Source: Gordonia pseudamarae
GTDB lineage: Bacteria > Actinomycetota > Actinomycetes > Mycobacteriales > Mycobacteriaceae
DNA length: 64,000 bases
Assembly: GCF_025273675.1 (NCBI RefSeq)
Contig: NZ_CP045809.1
Location: forward strand, 4,650,001-4,714,000
Direction of reading: 5' to 3'
Shown here: positions 19,431-29,273 of the stretch, piece after piece
How positions within the stretch are numbered: position 1 is the first letter of the stretch
Layout: each line of letters opens with the position of its first letter
Made by a program: the position numbers and the translations under genes
The notes under the pieces: generated by a model
Told to the model about the DNA's origin: nothing
The model's input: the letters and a program-made list of their open reading frames with translations, nothing else
The model's database searches: none

Positions 19431-19477
19431 GCTGCTCTCCCCGTCATGTCGGTGTCCCTGTCATGTCGGTGCCCCTG

Positions 19478-20278
19478 TCATGTCGTGGGCTCCGCGTGGG
19501 GCGGGTGGACCCTGTTGGATTGGGGGGATTCGGCCAGCGCGATGGCCTCGTCGAGGGGCCGCACGTCGTTCTTGTCCCAGGGGATCTCCCAGCCGGACAC
19601 CTCGGCGATCGCCGCGATCAGCCCGCCGGTGAAGCCCCATACGAGCATGCCGTCGACGAAGAACGCGGGACCCTTGTACACGCTGCCGCCCAGGACCGAC
19701 CGTTGTACTTGGAAACGGTTGTCGGGGTGCAGCAGTTCCCGCATGTTGATGCGGGTGACGCGGGCGGTTTCGCCGGTGTCGACGACACCGACGGGTCCGG
19801 GTTTGCGCCAATGCCCGACCACCGGGGTGACCTCGAACCCCGATGCGGGCACCGGGAACGGCATGAGGGTGGCGAGGATGTCGACGCCGCCGGCGACGAG
19901 CCCGGTCTCCTCGTTCGCCTCGCGCAGGGCGGTGCCGACGGGAAAGTCGTCGCCCGGGTCGAAGCCGCCGCCGGGGAAGGCGACCTGCCCGCTGTGCTGG
20001 CGCAGGGTGGGGGCACGCTGCGTGAGCAGTACGTCGACGTCTGCCGGCAGCCCGCCGTGCGCCGTGGGATCGGCGGCCCACGACCCGGAGAACAGGATGA
20101 GGACCGCGGCGGTGCGCTTGTTGCGCTGGATCATCGACATCCATCGGGTGCGATCACCGCCGCGGCCGAGCACCTTGGCGGTGACCGCGGTGACGTCGTC
20201 GGTGAGAGCATGCAGCCAGGGCGGGATCTGCGCCTGCGGCACGGTGGGGCCGTGTCCGGTGTAGTCGGCCGGGGTCAT
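19478..20278 (-). CDS. NUDIX hydrolase, CoA-pyrophosphatase type
   Basis: A 266-residue protein like Rv3672c. It contains the CoA-diphosphatase signature (LLTQRAPTLRQHSGQVAFPG) leading into the Nudix box, in which the REANEETGL core is intact. It probably cleaves CoA or related nucleotide pyrophosphates. I chose ATG 20278; a GTG two codons upstream overlaps the stop of the TlpA-like gene and is also possible. Position between tlpA-like and marP matches M. tuberculosis. Confidence 0.92.
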   Translation of the reverse strand: MTPADYTGHGPTVPQAQIPPWLHALTDDVTAVTAKVLGRGGDRTRWMSMIQRNKRTAAVLILFSGSWAADPTAHGGLPADVDVLLTQRAPTLRQHSGQVAFPGGGFDPGDDFPVGTALREANEETGLVAGGVDILATLMPFPVPASGFEVTPVVGHWRKPGPVGVVDTGETARVTRINMRELLHPDNRFQVQRSVLGGSVYKGPAFFVDGMLVWGFTGGLIAAIAEVSGWEIPWDKNDVRPLDEAIALAESPQSNRVHPPHAEPTT

Positions 20279-20280
20279 GC

Positions 20281-21039
20281 TCACGTATCCACTCCCAGGT
20301 GCGTGCGTACGGCACCGGCGATCTCGTCGGTGTTGTCGAAGACTTGCGGCAGAACCTTGGCGATGGTGCCGTCGGCGCGGATCAGAATCGTGGACGGGAA
20401 GACCCGGGGGGCACGCAGAGCGGCGGCGATCCTGCCGTCGGTGTCGAGCGTGGCCGGCAGGTGCACACCGAGTTCGGTGAGGAACTTCAGTACCAGATAC
20501 GGGTTGTTCGCGCCCTCTTTGGCGTGCACGGTCAGGACGTTGATCCTGCTGCCCGCGCGGGTGGCGTAGTCGGCGAGGATCGGCAACTCCTGGCGACACG
20601 GATAGCACCAGGTGGCCCACATGTTGACCAGCAACGGGGTACCCGCCGTCGCGTCGCCCAGGTCGTAGGTCCGGCCGGTGCCCAGACATTCGGCGACGAT
20701 TCCGGCCAGCGCCGCGTTCGCGCCCGGTGTCGAGGCCGGTGCCGGGCAGTCGGCGAGCGCTGCCTCGGTGCGCGCGCCGGCGAGTTGGCCGGTGTCGACC
20801 GGAACGCTGGTCCGGGTGCCGACGGTGGTGGTCGTGTCGGCATCGATCGCCGGGCTGTTGTCGCCGCGCGGCCAGATCGCCGCCAGCAGGGCCACCATCA
20901 CCACGATGAACACGACGGTCCAGCGGGCGGCGGGCGGAAAGCGCGGCGGGCGCCCTCCGGTCGCGGTGCCGGCCGCCTCCGATGATGTGTTGCCCGGCTC
21001 GGTGTTCGTCGAGTCCGGGTCGGCTGGTTCGTTCGTCAT
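20281..21039 (-). CDS. TlpA/ResA-like membrane-anchored thioredoxin
   Basis: A 252-residue protein like Rv3673c. A cytoplasmic Pro/Ser-rich start of about 35 residues is followed by one transmembrane helix ([16 protein letters not shown]). A periplasmic thioredoxin-fold domain carries the redox motif [11 protein letters not shown]. It probably reduces or exchanges disulfides outside the membrane, for example in cytochrome c maturation or oxidative-stress defence. The start overlaps the nth stop by 4 bp; the NUDIX gene begins within a few bases of its stop. Confidence 0.93.
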   Translation of the reverse strand: MTNEPADPDSTNTEPGNTSSEAAGTATGGRPPRFPPAARWTVVFIVVMVALLAAIWPRGDNSPAIDADTTTTVGTRTSVPVDTGQLAGARTEAALADCPAPASTPGANAALAGIVAECLGTGRTYDLGDATAGTPLLVNMWATWCYPCRQELPILADYATRAGSRINVLTVHAKEGANNPYLVLKFLTELGVHLPATLDTDGRIAAALRAPRVFPSTILIRADGTIAKVLPQVFDNTDEIAGAVRTHLGVDT

Positions 21040-21827
21040 GGCTCGATAACCGCGTCACCGATCCCGGCCAGCGCCAGCAGATGTGGGGTTTCCGGCCCTT
21101 TCACGAGCGCGGCCGCGGTACGTTTGTCGACCGGGCCTTCGCCGTACGACGGGCAGTCCTTGGCCAGCACGCACACCCCGCACGCCGGTGTACGGGCGTG
21201 GCAGACCCGGCGGCCGTGGAAGATGACGCGGTGGGACAGGTCGGTCCATTCCTTGCGTTCGATGAGTTCACCGACGACCCGTTCCACTTTCACCGGGTCG
21301 GTCTCCTCGGTCCACCGCCAGCGCCGCACGAGTCGCCCGAAATGGGTGTCCACGGTGATGCCGGGGACACCGAAGGCGTTGCCGAGGACGACGTTGGCCG
21401 TCTTGCGGCCGAACCCGGGCAGAGTGACCAGTTCTTCGAGGGTACCCGGGACCTCACCGCCGAACCGGCTGATCAGGGCCTGCCCGAGTCCGATGATCGA
21501 GTTGGCCTTGTTGCGGTAGAAACCGGTGGACCTGATCATCTCTTCGAGTTCGGTGCGGTCGGCCTCCGCGTAGGCGCGGGCGTCGGGGTAGGCGGCGAAC
21601 AGTGCGGGCGTGACCTGATTGACCCGGACGTCGGTGCACTGCGCCGACAGAATGGTGGCCACCGACAGTTCGAGCGGGGTGGTGAAGTCGAGCTCGCAGT
21701 AGACGTGCGGAAACGCGAGCCGGAGGGTGCGGTTCATCCGGCGCGCACGACGCACCAGACCCAGCCGGGTCTCGTCGCTGCGGCGATTGACCGACCTCAC
21801 CTGCGTCGTCGTTCGGGAACTCATCAT
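21036..21827 (-). CDS. nth: Endonuclease III (DNA glycosylase/AP lyase)
   Basis: A 263-residue base-excision repair enzyme. The helix-hairpin-helix [12 protein letters not shown] carries the catalytic Lys, and the catalytic Asp lies in [11 protein letters not shown]. The C-terminal [4Fe-4S] cluster ligands follow the C-X6-C-X2-C-X5-C spacing ([17 protein letters not shown]). It removes oxidised pyrimidines. It is first in the nth-tlpA-nudix-marP order known from M. tuberculosis (Rv3674c-Rv3671c). Shorter starts (GTG or ATG near MNRTLRL) are possible. Confidence 0.97.
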   Translation of the reverse strand: MMSSRTTTQVRSVNRRSDETRLGLVRRARRMNRTLRLAFPHVYCELDFTTPLELSVATILSAQCTDVRVNQVTPALFAAYPDARAYAEADRTELEEMIRSTGFYRNKANSIIGLGQALISRFGGEVPGTLEELVTLPGFGRKTANVVLGNAFGVPGITVDTHFGRLVRRWRWTEETDPVKVERVVGELIERKEWTDLSHRVIFHGRRVCHARTPACGVCVLAKDCPSYGEGPVDKRTAAALVKGPETPHLLALAGIGDAVIEP

Positions 21828-22077
21828 GTTCAGACTAGTGGTTCATCGCCGGCTGGCGCGCCGGACGCCTCGCGCCGACGGTTCCCCGCCCCGATGGTGG
21901 TGACGGGGCACTTTTCCCCGGCGCCGGCACCCGCGACCTACACAATGACCGCCGTCACCATACTCTGGGGTCGGTCGGCGGCGGGCCGCGGCGTGTCATC
22001 CACACGGTTGATAACAAGTCGGTGACAGCACGGCTCTGGGTTTCGCCCGCGGGGTGCCGATTGTGTTTACTGTCCGT

Positions 22078-22356
22078 ATGCAAGGGCTCGCCGCGTTGCT
22101 CGTCCCCGCCGTACTCATGCTGTTCGCCGTCGCGATGGACAGGGTGCAGTGCCGCATCGACAGGCTCTCCGTGTCCCCGGCGCACGTCGATGAGTTTCTG
22201 GCCGATGCCGACGACGAGGCTGTCAACAACCTCGCCAAGACCGGACTGCCGGCCGCACTCGACGAACTGCGGGACCGCCGCGCCGGCCGCGACGACATCC
22301 TGACCGGGTCCGGCGAGACCGACCTGCACGCCACGCCCAGCTTCCGCGCCAGCTGA
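22078..22356 (+). CDS. Small membrane protein, Rv3675-like
   Basis: A 92-residue protein. One hydrophobic N-terminal helix (ALLVPAVLMLFAVAM) is followed by a charged cytoplasmic part (DEFLADADDEAVNNLAKTGL). It lies between nth and crp on the strand of crp, where M. tuberculosis has the small membrane protein Rv3675. Function is unknown. The start at ATG 22078 gives the helix at the very N-terminus. Confidence 0.7.
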   Translation: MQGLAALLVPAVLMLFAVAMDRVQCRIDRLSVSPAHVDEFLADADDEAVNNLAKTGLPAALDELRDRRAGRDDILTGSGETDLHATPSFRAS

Positions 22357-22560
22357 AGGTTTCCTTTTCCGGTTCGCCCGATTGATCCGGCCCGATTCGT
22401 TCGTTTCGGGCGCCGATTCACCGCAACAGGATCCACCGCAATACCGCCTTGTCGAGATCCGAACACGGCATTGACGCACAAGTGACCCATCCAACACTTA
22501 TGCTTGGTGCCGGAGTAGCCTGTCACCCTGAGTTGGGTGATCGAATGAGAAAGGTTCCTA

Positions 22561-23235
22561 GTGGAGGAAGTACTGGCGCGGGCGGGCATATTTCAGGGGG
22601 TCGAGCCCTCCGCCGTCGCGGCGCTCACCAAAGAACTTCAACCGGTCGATTTTCCTCGTGGACATGTGATCTTCCACGAGGGTGAGCCGGGTGATCGCCT
22701 GTACATCATCCTGTCGGGCAAGGTCAAGGTCGGCCGCCGGTCGGCCGATGGCCGTGAGAACCTGCTGACCATCATGGGCCCGTCGGACATGTTCGGTGAG
22801 CTGTCGATCTTCGACCCGGGTCCACGTACGTCGTCGGCCACCACGGTCACCGAGGTGCGTGCGGTCTCGATGGACCGCGACGCGCTCCGTAAGTGGATTC
22901 AGGATCGGCCGGAGATCGCCGAACAGTTGCTGCGCGTGCTGGCTCGCCGCCTGCGCCGCACCAACAACAACCTGGCGGACCTGATCTTCACCGACGTGCC
23001 GGGTCGTGTCGCCAAGCAGTTGCTACAACTCGCCCAGCGCTTCGGCACGCAGGAGGCCGGTGCGCTGCGCGTCACCCACGATCTCACGCAGGAGGAGATC
23101 GCCCAGTTGGTCGGCGCTTCCCGTGAGACCGTCAACAAGGCGCTGGCCGATTTCGCCCAGCGTGGCTGGCTGCGGCTGGAGGGCAAGAGCGTGCTGATCG
23201 CCGATTCGGAGCGTCTGGCCCGCCGCGCCCGCTGA
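22561..23235 (+). CDS. crp: cAMP-receptor transcription factor (Crp/GlxR)
   Basis: A 224-residue protein like Rv3676/GlxR. The N-terminal cAMP-binding beta-roll spans residues 10-120, with the phosphate-binding cassette [18 protein letters not shown] long dimer helix is followed by a winged HTH ([19 protein letters not shown]). It starts at GTG 22561. In related actinobacteria this protein controls carbon metabolism and hundreds of promoters with TGTGA-N6-TCACA sites. Such sites lie upstream of acs and between whiB4 and ponA2 in this window. A strong terminator separates it from the convergent metallo-beta-lactamase gene. Confidence 0.97.
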   Translation: MEEVLARAGIFQGVEPSAVAALTKELQPVDFPRGHVIFHEGEPGDRLYIILSGKVKVGRRSADGRENLLTIMGPSDMFGELSIFDPGPRTSSATTVTEVRAVSMDRDALRKWIQDRPEIAEQLLRVLARRLRRTNNNLADLIFTDVPGRVAKQLLQLAQRFGTQEAGALRVTHDLTQEEIAQLVGASRETVNKALADFAQRGWLRLEGKSVLIADSERLARRAR

Positions 23236-23255
23236 CGATCCGCGTTCGCACACCG

Positions 23256-23299
23256 ATACGGCGATGCCCGTCACCGAGTGGTGGCGGGCATCGCCGTAT
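23256..23299. terminator. Bidirectional terminator between crp and the MBL gene
   Basis: ATACGGCGATGCCCG (23256-23270) pairs perfectly with CGGGCATCGCCGTAT (23285-23299), and the stem extends inward by CACC/GGTG. The converging genes end on either side. Confidence 0.85.
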
Positions 23300-23345
23300 T
23301 GTGACCTGCCGGCATGGTGATCTGCCGGGTTTGTGACCTGGCCCG

Positions 23346-24170
23346 TCAGATGTCGCGCAGATACTCCAGTTGCGCTTTCACCGACATCTTCGCCGCGGGC
23401 CACAGCTTCTTGTCGACGTCGGCGTACACCCGGCGCACCACCTTCATCGGTTTGACCTCGTTCGGCGACTTACCCATCTCATCGAGCGCGGCCACGATCT
23501 GGTCGATCCGCTCCTCGCGGTGTGCCTTGTAGTAGCGGGCGACGGGGATGAGAGCCGGATGGTCGGGGCCGTGCGCGGGCAGCAGGTGACACTGCTCCCC
23601 CTCGACGATGAGCCGGTTGAGCGAGTTCATGTAGTCGCGCAGGCCACCGTCGGCGGGGTCGAGGACGGTGGTACCGCTGCCGAGGATCGTGTCGCCGGTG
23701 AGCATCGCCCTGTCGTCGCCGTGTTCGATGAGGAAGCTCACCGAGTCCCCGGAATGCCCGGGCGTGAACAGCACCGTGATCGTGAGCCCGGCCGCCTCGA
23801 TGACCTCCCGGTCACGCAGCGGCGGCGCGTCACGGCAGTGTTCGTCGAGTCGGGCCCGGGTCGGCGTCCCGGTGCGCTTGTAGAGCTTCGGGATCGCGCC
23901 GACATGGTCGAAGTGGCGGTGCGTGATCAGGGTCAGCACGATGCCGGGCTGTCGTGCGATTCGTTTGACGTGTTTGCCGTGCCGGGGCGGGCCCGGGTCG
24001 ACGATGACGCAGTCGGGATGGCCGGGGGCGCGCAACACATAGGTGTTGGTGCCGTCGAGTTCCATCATTCCGGGGTTGTCGCACAGCAACACCGAGGCAA
24101 ACGGTGTCACCGGCCGCAGCACACCGTACGCGGGGTGGACAGGCGCCCCGTCACGGGCATCTTCGGTCAT
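23346..24170 (-). CDS. Metallo-beta-lactamase-fold hydrolase (Rv3677c-like)
   Basis: A 274-residue protein like Rv3677c. The metal site THRHFDHVGA (HxHxDH) is followed by the His of PGHSGDSVS, the bridging Asp of LTGDTILGSG and the late His in LPAHGPDHP. The last 70 residues are a helical, basic tail (MSVKAQLEYL) that resembles the winged-helix tail of LACTB2-type proteins, so RNA or thioester substrates are both possible. The start is ATG 24170; a longer frame upstream runs back into the MFS gene end. Confidence 0.92.
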   Translation of the reverse strand: MTEDARDGAPVHPAYGVLRPVTPFASVLLCDNPGMMELDGTNTYVLRAPGHPDCVIVDPGPPRHGKHVKRIARQPGIVLTLITHRHFDHVGAIPKLYKRTGTPTRARLDEHCRDAPPLRDREVIEAAGLTITVLFTPGHSGDSVSFLIEHGDDRAMLTGDTILGSGTTVLDPADGGLRDYMNSLNRLIVEGEQCHLLPAHGPDHPALIPVARYYKAHREERIDQIVAALDEMGKSPNEVKPMKVVRRVYADVDKKLWPAAKMSVKAQLEYLRDI

Positions 24171-24180
24171 ATTCCGCACA

Positions 24181-25605
24181 CTACCGCCGCGAGGAATCCC
24201 ATTCTTTGCACCCCTCACCTCGCTTGCACGGGCCTTCGTTGTGCGGGTCTTCCCTGTGCGGCCCCGCCGCGTCGGTTTCCGCCACACAGGTTTCCGCCAC
24301 ACAGGTTTCCGCCACGTACGGCTCAGGCATCGTGTCGGCCCGCTCGCGGTCTGCTTGACCGGTTCTGTCGAGCAGCAGGTAGCCCGCGGTGGCGAGCACC
24401 CCGACCCCGACGACGATCATCAGCGCGCCATACCCGAACACCCCCACCACCACCCCGGCGAGCGCCCCGGCCACGGCGGCGGCCAGCCCCATCGAGGAAT
24501 CCGCGAGCCCGTGCGCGCCGAGCCGCGTCCGGTCGGGCACGCTCTCGCTCAGCAGTGTCGACGCCGCGACGGTGGTCGCCGACCAGCCCAGGCCGACCAG
24601 CGCCATCGCCACCACCAATCCCGCCCGAGTGCCCGCGCCGTGGTGTTCGGTTCCGGCGAAGCACAGCCCGACGACGCAACTGGCCAGCAGTACGGCCTGC
24701 CCGGCCAGCATCAGCGGCACCCGGCCGAATCTGTCCGCCGCCAGCCCCATCAGCGGCGAGAGGGCGTACATCCCGGCCAGGTGTGCGCTCACCGACAGCC
24801 CGATGATGTTCAGGGTCGCGCCGCCGTGCGCGAGGTGCACCGGGGTCAGCGACATCGCCCCCACCATCACCGCGTGTGTTGACAGCAACGCGACGAAGCC
24901 GTTGCGCGAGGCCGCCGATGCTCTGACCGTTCGCCACACCTCACCCAGCCGCGATGACGCTTGCCGTGGTGCGGCGGGTGTCCGGGTGTGCGCGATGAGC
25001 AGTGGATCCGGTCGTAGCCCGGCGGCCAGCACCGTGCCGGCGAGCAGGAACGTGCCCGCACCGATCACGAACGGCCCGGCCAGATCGGCGATTCCGAGCA
25101 GATGGGCGAGATCGGCGCCGACCCCGGTGATCGACGGCCCGATCACCGCGCCGACCGTCGTCATCCACACCACCAGCGACAGATCCCGTCCCGCCGACCC
25201 CGGTGCCGACAGGTCGGTGGCGGCAAAACGCGCCTGGAGACTGACCGCGCCGCCGCAGCCGCACATCGCCATGGCCACCAGGAACAGCGCGAAGATGTGG
25301 AGGTCGATGGCGAGGGCGGCCAGCAGCGCGCCGACCGAGGCGACGAAGAAGCCTCCGGCCAGCGCGGGCCTGCGACCACGACGGCGGGCCGCCGCGGCGA
25401 GTGGCAGGGCGACCGCTGCCGCGCCGAGAGTGGTTGCGGTGCCCGGTAATCCGGCGAAGGTCTCACTGCCCGACAGTTTGGCGCCGGCCACGCCCGCCAG
25501 CGCCAGCGAGGTCCCGGTGGACACACCGCCGAGGATCTGTCCGGCGCACAGCAGGGTGAGCGTGCGGGTTTGCGCGCGTCGTATTTCGGGTGGGGTTGTC
25601 ATCAT
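24181..25605 (-). CDS. MFS transporter with Cys-repeat tail
   Basis: A 474-residue major facilitator protein with about 12 hydrophobic segments, the loop-2-type motif in AAARRRGRRPAL and a second half that starts after the central loop (ASSRLGEVWRTVRASAASR). It is probably a drug or metabolite exporter. The hydrophilic C-terminal tail contains the pentapeptide VAETC repeated three times (last copy VAETD), encoded by 15-bp tandem repeats, then Gly/Cys/His-rich residues. The tail is unusual and could vary between strains. The 3' end is 10 bp from the start of the MBL gene; the 5' end abuts a pseudogene on the other strand. Confidence 0.88.
   Translation of the reverse strand: MMTTPPEIRRAQTRTLTLLCAGQILGGVSTGTSLALAGVAGAKLSGSETFAGLPGTATTLGAAAVALPLAAAARRRGRRPALAGGFFVASVGALLAALAIDLHIFALFLVAMAMCGCGGAVSLQARFAATDLSAPGSAGRDLSLVVWMTTVGAVIGPSITGVGADLAHLLGIADLAGPFVIGAGTFLLAGTVLAAGLRPDPLLIAHTRTPAAPRQASSRLGEVWRTVRASAASRNGFVALLSTHAVMVGAMSLTPVHLAHGGATLNIIGLSVSAHLAGMYALSPLMGLAADRFGRVPLMLAGQAVLLASCVVGLCFAGTEHHGAGTRAGLVVAMALVGLGWSATTVAASTLLSESVPDRTRLGAHGLADSSMGLAAAVAGALAGVVVGVFGYGALMIVVGVGVLATAGYLLLDRTGQADRERADTMPEPYVAETCVAETCVAETDAAGPHREDPHNEGPCKRGEGCKEWDSSRR
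24274..24318. repeat. 15-bp tandem repeat, three copies, in the MFS gene tail
   Basis: The unit GGTTTCCGCCACACA occurs at 24274-24288 and 24289-24303; the third copy (24304-24318) ends in CGTA. In the gene it encodes V-A-E-T-C units. Being a multiple of three, copy-number change keeps the frame. Confidence 0.9.
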
Positions 25606-25622
25606 TTCCCCACCTTCCGTCC

Positions 25623-26293
25623 GCGTCGATCTGCGTGGGCGCGTTCACCCTTGCCGAGGTCGGCCTGCTGAGCGGCCTGACCGCCACCACTCACTGGCGT
25701 GACGCCGCCGCCCTCCAGGCCCGCTACCCGCAGGTCGACGTCGACCCATCGGTCCTGTTCGTCGACAGTGGCACCGTGCTGACCAGTGCGGGCCTGGCCG
25801 CCGGTATCGATCTGTGCCTGCACATGGTGGAGCAGGATTTCGGGGCCGAGGTCGCCCTGGATGCCGCCCGGCGCACCGTCGTGGCCACCCGGCGCCCCGG
25901 TGGCCAGGCGCAGTTCATGCCGCCCGACCACGGAACGATACCTGTCGGACCGCCGAACCTGCAGGCGCACAGCGCTCTTTCGGCCGCGACGGCCTGGGCG
26001 CTGACCAATCTCGACCAGCCGATCACCACCGCCGATCTCGCCCGCCGGGCATCAATGTCGTTGCGCACCTTCAACAGACAATTCACCACCACTTACGGGA
26101 TGAGCCCGGGCCGTTGGCTCGCCGGGCAGCGCATTCTCGTCGCCACCCGACTGCTCGAGCGTACCGACCAGTCGATCGACCGGATCGCCGCCGCGGTGGG
26201 GCTGAGTCCCACCGCCCTGCGTACCCAATTCCGCAACCGGATGTCGTTGTCCCCAGTGGCTACCGCGACAGCTTCACACCGTCCGTGTCATAG
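25623..26293 (+). pseudogene. GlxA-type AraC regulator, truncated and frameshifted
   Basis: The frame joins in the middle of a DJ-1/PfpI-like domain (SICVGAFTLAEVGLLSG, with the conserved Cys) and lacks about 110 N-terminal residues; the divergent MFS gene starts only 18 bp away. The AraC-type double HTH is present (ITTADLARRASMSLRTFNR and IDRIAAAVGLSPTALR). Near 26260 the frame shifts: the expected SPVAYRDSF continues only in another frame and ends at a stop at 26291-26293. Two lesions make function unlikely. GlxA-type regulators often control adjacent transporters, so this may once have controlled the MFS gene. Confidence 0.85.
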
Positions 26294-26352
26294 TCGTTCG
26301 CACCCGGACCCGGAGCCGGCGAACACCTTCCGCCGATTCCGGCCACAAGAAG

Positions 26353-26384
26353 CCCCACCGACGCACCTGCGCACATCGGTGGGG
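26353..26384. terminator. Terminator between the GlxA pseudogene and ridA
   Basis: CCCCACCGA (26353-26361) pairs perfectly with TCGGTGGGG (26376-26384), followed by TCTTT. It separates convergent transcripts. Confidence 0.8.
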
Positions 26385-26403
26385 TCTTTGATGGCCGGAA
26401 GGG

Positions 26404-26871
26404 TCAGGCGACCTCGACGATCAGCTCCACCTCGACGGGTGCGCCGAGCGGCAGTTCGGCCACGCCGACGGCCGAGCGGGCGTGCACACCGGCGTCGCCG
26501 AAGATCTCGCCGAGGACCTCGGATGCACCGTTGATGACCTTGGGCTGCCCGGTGAATCCGGGGGCCGAGGCCACGAAACCGACGACCTTGACCACGCGCA
26601 CGATCGAGTCGAGACCGACGAGGGCGTCAACGGCCGCCAGCGCGTTGAGCGCGCACTGACGGGCTCCCGCATAGGCGTCGTCTGGACTCACGATCCCTTC
26701 GGCGGTTTCGCTGACCTTGCCGGTGATCGACAGCGTGCCGTCGACGATGGGTAGCTGCCCCGATGTGTAGACCAGATCGCCGGTGCGCACCGCGGGCACG
26801 TAGGCGGCGACCGGTGTGGCGACGGCCGGCAGGGTGATCCCGAGGTCGGCCAGGCGCTGGGTCCAGCTCAT
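26404..26871 (-). CDS. RidA-family protein (enamine/imine deaminase type)
   Basis: A 155-residue protein like Rv3678c of the YjgF/YER057c/UK114 family. Visible family features are [11 protein letters not shown] near residue 32, the central [13 protein letters not shown] helix and the C-terminal EVELIVEVA strand. The catalytic Arg typical of RidA (in an R-S-A-V-G-V segment, [11 protein letters not shown]) is present. RidA proteins hydrolyse reactive enamines from PLP enzymes. The start ATG 26871 lies 4 bp after the stop of the DUF4177 gene, so the two are co-transcribed. Confidence 0.92.
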   Translation of the reverse strand: MSWTQRLADLGITLPAVATPVAAYVPAVRTGDLVYTSGQLPIVDGTLSITGKVSETAEGIVSPDDAYAGARQCALNALAAVDALVGLDSIVRVVKVVGFVASAPGFTGQPKVINGASEVLGEIFGDAGVHARSAVGVAELPLGAPVEVELIVEVA

Positions 26872-26875
26872 AGGC

Positions 26876-27040
26876 TCAGCCTTTCGGTCGTTTGAGGTAG
26901 GCGACGTGCTGTTCGCCGGTCGGGCCGGGCAGCACACTGACCAGCTCCCAGCCGTCGGTGCCCCACTGATCCAGAATCTGTTTGGTGGCGTGGGTCAGCA
27001 GCGGCACGGTCACGTACTCCCATGCGGTGAGTTCACTCAT
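26876..27040 (-). CDS. DUF4177 family small protein
   Basis: A 54-residue protein containing the DUF4177 pattern: WEYVTVPLLTHATKQI, then QWGTDGWELVSVLPG and a C-terminal basic end (AYLKRPKG). Function of the family is unknown. It lies directly upstream of ridA with 4 bp between them, as the equivalent small gene does in mycobacteria. It is divergent from the ArsA-like genes, with a 44-bp gap that must contain both promoters. Confidence 0.85.
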   Translation of the reverse strand: MSELTAWEYVTVPLLTHATKQILDQWGTDGWELVSVLPGPTGEQHVAYLKRPKG

Positions 27041-27084
27041 GGGACCTACATTAACCGGCGACGTGTTCCGACTAAGGTGATCGT

Positions 27085-28161
27085 GTGGTCAATGAGGCAC
27101 CCGTAACGTCCCCCGTCACTCCGCTCGCCCCGGCGACGGACGCGGCATCACAGACGGACGCGGCATCACAGACGGACAGCTGGCCCGCCGCCGCCAGTCG
27201 CGCGCGGCTGCATTTCGTGTCCGGCAAAGGCGGCACCGGTAAGACGACCGTCGCCGCCGCGCTGGCTCTGGCGCTGGCGGCCGGCGGCAAGAAGGTTCTG
27301 CTGGTGGAGGTGGAAGGCCGACAGGGTATCGCGCAACTGTTCGATCTCCCCCCGTTGCCGCCGACCGACACCCGGATCGCCACCGCGGAAGGCGGTGGCG
27401 AGGTGTCCGCGCTGGCCATAGACATAGAACACTCGCTGCTCGAATACCTGGACATGTTCTACAACCTGGGTTTCGCGGGCCGGGCGATAAAGCGGATCGG
27501 CGCCATCGATTTCGTGACGACGGTGGCACCCGGACTTCGCGACGTCATCATCACCGGCAAGATCAAGGAACGGATCATCGCCGTCGACAAGCAGGGCAAG
27601 GCACGCTACGACGCAGTGGTGGTGGACTCCCCGCCGACCGGACGCATCGGCTCGTTCCTGGATGTGACCAAGGCGATGGCCGATCTGGCGAAATCGGGTC
27701 CGATCCGCAACCAGAGCGAGGGTGTGGTGCGGCTGCTGCACTCGGATCAGACCGTCGTGCACCTGGTGACGCTGCTGGAGGCGATGCCGATCCAGGAGAC
27801 CGTCGAGGCTATCGACGAGTTGCACAGCAAGGAGCTGACGATCGGAACGGTCCTGGTCAACCGGGTGCGCGAGCCGCTGCTACCCGAAGCCGAGATCGAT
27901 GACATCGCGGACGGGCACATCGACGCCGTCCGCATCAAGGAACACCTGGCCGACGCCGGGTTCCACGCGGCCGACGCCGATATGGCCGGGCTGCTGACCG
28001 AGACCATCGACTACGCGCGCAGACATCAGGCTCAGCAGATCGCGCGTGGACAGTTGGACAACGTGGATCTGCCGATCCTGGATCTGCCGGAGATCGGCGA
28101 CGGTATCGATTTGGGTGCGGCGTACGAGTTGGCAGGCGTCCTACGGAAGGTTGGTGCGTAG
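27085..28161 (+). CDS. ArsA/Get3-like ATPase, first of a pair (Rv3679-like)
   Basis: A 358-residue protein. After a Thr/Ala-rich start with a short repeat (DAASQT twice), the deviant Walker A motif GKGGTGKTT appears, then switch-like segments (VVVDSPPTGRIGSFLD). The fold is that of anion-pump/Get3 ATPases, which work as dimers. The pair Rv3679-Rv3680 in M. tuberculosis forms a complex linked to glycerol- and amino-acid-dependent stress tolerance. It starts at GTG 27085. The stop is followed at once by the ATG of the second ATPase, so they are translated together. Confidence 0.93.
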   Translation: MVNEAPVTSPVTPLAPATDAASQTDAASQTDSWPAAASRARLHFVSGKGGTGKTTVAAALALALAAGGKKVLLVEVEGRQGIAQLFDLPPLPPTDTRIATAEGGGEVSALAIDIEHSLLEYLDMFYNLGFAGRAIKRIGAIDFVTTVAPGLRDVIITGKIKERIIAVDKQGKARYDAVVVDSPPTGRIGSFLDVTKAMADLAKSGPIRNQSEGVVRLLHSDQTVVHLVTLLEAMPIQETVEAIDELHSKELTIGTVLVNRVREPLLPEAEIDDIADGHIDAVRIKEHLADAGFHAADADMAGLLTETIDYARRHQAQQIARGQLDNVDLPILDLPEIGDGIDLGAAYELAGVLRKVGA

Positions 28162-29256
28162 ATGGCCGTCGATCTGAAGATGGCGTCGGTCCTCAAGGAT
28201 CCGGGCACCCGTGTGGTGATCTGCTGCGGCGCGGGCGGTGTCGGCAAGACGACGACGGCCGCCGCGATGGCACTGTATGCCGCCGAGCAGGGACGCCGGG
28301 TCGCGGTGCTGACGATCGATCCGGCGCGCCGGTTGGCGCAGTCGCTGGGGATGACCGCGCTCACCAACGAGCCGCAGCCGGTGCCGTTGGACTGCGCCGG
28401 GTCACTGGACGCGATGATGCTGGACATGCGCCGCACCTTCGACGACATGGTGATGGAGCATTCGACGCCTGACCGGGCCGCGGCGATCCTGGAGAACTCC
28501 TTCTATCAGACCGTCGCATCGTCGTTCTCGGGTACGCAGGAGTACATGGCGATGGAGAAGCTCGGCAAGCTGCTCTCCGAGGACCGCTGGGACCTGATCG
28601 TCGTCGACACACCGCCGTCGCGGAACGCCCTCGACTTCCTGGACGCGCCGAAACGATTGGGATCTTTTCTGTCGGGGCGACTGATGAAGGTGCTGGTCGG
28701 CGGCGGCCGCGGCGTGGGCCGCATGGTGACCGGTGCGATGAGCCTGGCGATGCGCGGTATCTCGACGATCATCGGCGGCGACATGCTGCGCGATGTGGCG
28801 ATGTTCGTGCAGTCGCTCGATTCGATGTTCGGCGGCTTCCAGGAGCGGGCGCTGCAAACCTATGAGCTGCTCAAACAGCCCGGCACCCGGTTCGTGGTGG
28901 TGGCCGCCGCGGAGGCCGACGCCCTGCGCGAGGCCGCGTTCTTCGTCGACCGGCTGTCGGAGGAGTCGATGCCGCTGGCGGGTCTCATCCTCAACCGGAC
29001 GCACCCGAATCTGACGTCGGTCACCGATACGTCGGTGCAGGTGGCTCTGGATCAGGTATCGGACGAGCTGACCCGGGGTGTGCTCACCATTCACGCCGAC
29101 CGGGCCGCGACGGCCCGCCGCGAGCTGCACCTGTTGCAGCGGTTCACCGCCTCCCACCCGGCGGTCCCGATCGTCGGTGTTCCCGCCCTCCCATTCGAGG
29201 TCGCCGACAAGGCGGCACTGGAGGCGGTGGCGGAGCAGATCGTCAGCCGGGGGTAA
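28162..29256 (+). CDS. ArsA/Get3-like ATPase, second of a pair (Rv3680-like)
   Basis: A 364-residue partner of the preceding ATPase. The Walker A motif is [10 protein letters not shown], followed by [15 protein letters not shown] (switch I/A-loop type) and [17 protein letters not shown] (switch II). The central helical part ([16 protein letters not shown]) is hydrophobic, as in Get3 client-binding regions. Tail-anchored-protein handling is a family role elsewhere; the true substrate in actinobacteria is not established. Structured repeats follow the stop. Confidence 0.93.
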   Translation: MAVDLKMASVLKDPGTRVVICCGAGGVGKTTTAAAMALYAAEQGRRVAVLTIDPARRLAQSLGMTALTNEPQPVPLDCAGSLDAMMLDMRRTFDDMVMEHSTPDRAAAILENSFYQTVASSFSGTQEYMAMEKLGKLLSEDRWDLIVVDTPPSRNALDFLDAPKRLGSFLSGRLMKVLVGGGRGVGRMVTGAMSLAMRGISTIIGGDMLRDVAMFVQSLDSMFGGFQERALQTYELLKQPGTRFVVVAAAEADALREAAFFVDRLSEESMPLAGLILNRTHPNLTSVTDTSVQVALDQVSDELTRGVLTIHADRAATARRELHLLQRFTASHPAVPIVGVPALPFEVADKAALEAVAEQIVSRG

Positions 29257-29273
29257 GCACCCCCGGACGTCGC

